NCBI GenBank assembly: GCA_019638615.1
Contig: JAHBTL010000054.1
Coordinates: forward strand, 1 to 32,930
DNA: 32,930 bases
From: Chitinophagaceae bacterium
GTDB lineage: Bacteria > Bacteroidota > Bacteroidia > Chitinophagales > Chitinophagaceae
Direction of reading: 5' to 3'
In this document: in pieces, positions 31,099-32,930 of the stretch
Layout: each line of letters starts with the position of its first letter
Position numbering within the stretch: the first letter of the stretch is position 1
Translations under genes and position numbers: made by a program
The notes under the pieces: model-generated
What the model was told of the DNA's origin: nothing
The model's database searches: none
Seen by the model: the letters and a program-made list of their open reading frames with translations, nothing else

Positions 31099-32930
31099 TG
31101 CTTTCCTGCACCTTTGGGGCTTCATTCTGCTTTTCTGCCTGCTCCGAAGCATCTTGTTTGGTTTCCGGCGTAATAGATAGCTGTATCTTTCTTTCTACGG
31201 CAGCCAGTTCCGTTTTAAGATCACTCAATCGACTTTCCTTAGCCCAAGTACCGTTAACCACTTCCTGAAGTATCGGTAGGTCTTTTGGTATTTCAGCGAT
31301 TTTCTCCTGCTCCTGCTTCACAAAGCCCGGCAGTTTTTCCAAAGCCCTTAAAAAATTCATTGCGGCGGTTTCGGGGTCTTTTGCCATCAGACCGTTATTG
31401 TAGGTGTACTTGATATTGCCCTCGCCAGTTATAAAAAATCTATTGACCCTTTCGAGTGTTGAATTATCCTTTGGAAGTTCTGTTTTAACCAATAATTGAA
31501 ACCCGTAGAGGTTGCCTATTTCACGATAGTCGCCTGCCGTGCGGGCTTTGTTCGCAATCTCGTTCAGTTTTGCGCCTATTTGTTTCGGATTTGCATTGGG
31601 CGGCAAGCCATCTAACAGCACAGGGTTTTCGATTGTACCGTCCGAACGCTTTTGCAGGCGTTGCTGTAAGTTTTCCCAGTCGGTACTCATCCGGCTCAAA
31701 CGGGATTGAGTGCTTTGCAACATTTCCATATAATCCTGTACCTTAAATTTGGCACTGGATTTAGAGCGGTTGAACGCCTGCTTTTCGCTTTCCAGTCCGG
31801 CAATCTGTTTTTCCAGTTTGGCTTTATCCAACAGGTCTGTATTTCCTGACAGGATTGCCACATATTCCGAAAAGTTCATTCCCGATTTTTCGTCCATACT
31901 TCCCTCGTCAATCGTTCTTTTGGTCAGGTTGTTAGTCTTTAACTGGTCGATGAAAAGCTGCTTATTATACAGCAGGTTGAATTTGTAACTGTCCAACGAT
32001 TTTTCAACTGCATAGATAATCACAGCCACTTTATTATCGGTAAAGAATTTGGCAATCTCATTGCCTTTTCTGATTGCCCGCCCGTCCCTTTGGGCAAGGT
32101 CAGACGGTCGCCACGGTGTATCTAAATGATGAACGGCAACAGCTCTTTTCTGTGCGTTTACGCCAGTTCCGAGCATACTTGTAGAACCGAACAGTACACG
32201 GATTTTGCCCTCGTTCATTCCGTTGATAAGTTCCTTACGTTGCTTATCATTTTTCGCTTCCTGAATAAACCTTACTTCGTGCGCAGGTATGCCGTGGTCT
32301 TCCACGAGTTTGCGTTTTATTTCGGAGTACACGTTCCATTCGCCGGGCTTATAGGTTCCTAAATCCGAGAAAACGAACTGCGTTCCTTTCTGTGCGTTGA
32401 ACTGGTTGTAATACTTGGCGATATTTACCGCACAATGCGAAGCCTTGTTGTCGGGATGGTCGTCGTATATACCACTTACCATACGCATATCGAGCGACAT
32501 CTTACGGGCATAGTCCGTCGCAATGAGCATCTTTGCTTTTTCTTCCCTTTGCGATAATGGTTCTCTACCGAGCAAAGTAGCATCGCCCGTTTTGGCAAAC
32601 TGCATCAGGCTTTGGATAAAGGCATCTTGGTCGGGCGTTGGCGGTATGTTGTACAATACCTCGTTCTTAGTGGGGCGGTCAATACCAATATCCTTAGCCG
32701 TTCTGTAATCCGTGATTTCAGAATAGAACTGTGCCAGTTCCGGCACTTTGATAAAGTAGCGGAAACGCTCTTTTGCTACAATATTGTTAGCTACCGAAAA
32801 TTCATAATCGGTCGTTTTCCGTGCATAGATAGCTGCCCACGCATCAAAGGAATGAATACCCTGTTTTTCCAATGCACGGGGGCGCAGGTATTTAAACAGC
32901 AGGTACAATTCCGTTAATGAATTGCTGATG
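31055..32930 (-). CDS. Helicase/DNA-methylase-type conjugative element protein, C-terminal part (5' end outside window)
   Basis: This minus-strand frame is open at the right edge; about 625 C-terminal residues are visible. They contain superfamily-2 (SNF2-like) helicase motifs. [21 protein letters not shown] is followed by the arginine-finger motif [16 protein letters not shown] (motif VI), with a preceding [20 protein letters not shown] segment and coiled-coil stretches near the C-terminus ([19 protein letters not shown]). Such domains form the end of very large (about 1,800 aa) N6-DNA-methylase/helicase proteins found in Bacteroidota conjugative elements, perhaps for element maintenance or anti-restriction. 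The methylase part would lie outside the window. Its stop is at 31055, only 6 bp from the expected end of intact rteC copy 2, so the genes converge. Confidence 0.82.
   Translation of the reverse strand, partial: ISNSLTELYLLFKYLRPRALEKQGIHSFDAWAAIYARKTTDYEFSVANNIVAKERFRYFIKVPELAQFYSEITDYRTAKDIGIDRPTKNEVLYNIPPTPDQDAFIQSLMQFAKTGDATLLGREPLSQREEKAKMLIATDYARKMSLDMRMVSGIYDDHPDNKASHCAVNIAKYYNQFNAQKGTQFVFSDLGTYKPGEWNVYSEIKRKLVEDHGIPAHEVRFIQEAKNDKQRKELINGMNEGKIRVLFGSTSMLGTGVNAQKRAVAVHHLDTPWRPSDLAQRDGRAIRKGNEIAKFFTDNKVAVIIYAVEKSLDSYKFNLLYNKQLFIDQLKTNNLTKRTIDEGSMDEKSGMNFSEYVAILSGNTDLLDKAKLEKQIAGLESEKQAFNRSKSSAKFKVQDYMEMLQSTQSRLSRMSTDWENLQQRLQKRSDGTIENPVLLDGLPPNANPKQIGAKLNEIANKARTAGDYREIGNLYGFQLLVKTELPKDNSTLERVNRFFITGEGNIKYTYNNGLMAKDPETAAMNFLRALEKLPGFVKQEQEKIAEIPKDLPILQEVVNGTWAKESRLSDLKTELAAVERKIQLSITPETKQDASEQAEKQNEAPKVQESIIRTKGVHSPRGVL

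Noticed and set aside
1-32930. CRISPR arrays, tRNA or rRNA genes, insertion sequences or an integrase
   Set aside because: No regularly spaced repeats, tRNA-like arms or transposase/integrase motifs were found; the rteC duplicate is the only long repeat.

Overview
The window is part of a Bacteroidota integrative and conjugative element (CTnDOT-like tra/mob genes) that carries two heavy-metal resistance modules. The host type is inferred from the Bacteroidota-specific families (DUF3408, MobA/MobB/MobC with a YWFCY N-terminus, RteC, DUF3347, DUF6660-like), from TAnnTTTG-type -7 promoters, and from the general lack of Shine-Dalgarno sequences. A flavobacterial or sphingobacterial host is plausible, but the genus cannot be fixed from the sequence.

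Layout. (1) 1-1501, minus strand: the start of the tra operon (ParA-like TraA, a DUF3408 protein, and a truncated TraD-like membrane protein). (2) 1502-2232: a gene-free divergent region with a very unusual CCTG/CAGG-rich tract, then three consecutive hairpins that are the best oriT/leader candidate. (3) 2233-6061, plus strand: mobA, mobB (relaxase) and mobC (coupling ATPase). (4) 6211-16833: an AT-rich cargo module with an ArsR/CadC-like sensor, MerTP, a GDCCVxC protein, a Fur-family repressor, a Cys-rich small secreted protein, a CzcA pump fused to its outer-membrane channel, the CzcB adaptor, an ICMT-like methyltransferase and a Zn/Cd-type P1B ATPase. (5) 17169-17993: rteC copy 1. (6) 18109-29964: a copper module, visibly less AT-rich, with an HMA-AraC fusion regulator, a CopA-type ATPase, a small HMA chaperone, a Cys-rich secreted protein, an HMA-DUF3347 protein, a CPH-type (CopB-like) ATPase, a DUF3347 lipoprotein, a DUF305 protein, a TRASH/YHS-like lipoprotein, a haem-binding-domain protein and a multicopper oxidase fused to an outer-membrane barrel. 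(7) 30217-31098: rteC copy 2, apparently frameshifted at its 3' end. (8) 31055 to the window edge, minus strand: the C-terminal part of a large helicase/DNA-methylase-type element protein.

How it works together. The mob/tra genes move the element and RteC proteins probably control its excision. The first module takes up or binds Hg-type metal and exports divalent Zn/Cd/Co-type cations across both membranes. The copper module pumps Cu out of the cytoplasm (CopA, CopB types), buffers it in the periplasm (HMA, DUF3347, Met/His/Cys-rich proteins) and oxidises Cu(I) (multicopper oxidase).

Most interesting: the copper module contains a regulator with a metal-binding HMA domain fused to an AraC DNA-binding domain. 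The two genes that follow it, copA and the HMA chaperone gene, each have a matching 41-bp upstream block. Each block holds a 10-bp half-site repeated at exactly 21-bp spacing, and both lie at the same distance (64 bp) from a TTTG promoter core. The module is also bracketed by two rteC copies that share a 609-bp indel-free block, which suggests arrival or loss by homologous recombination; no transposase or integrase is present in the window.
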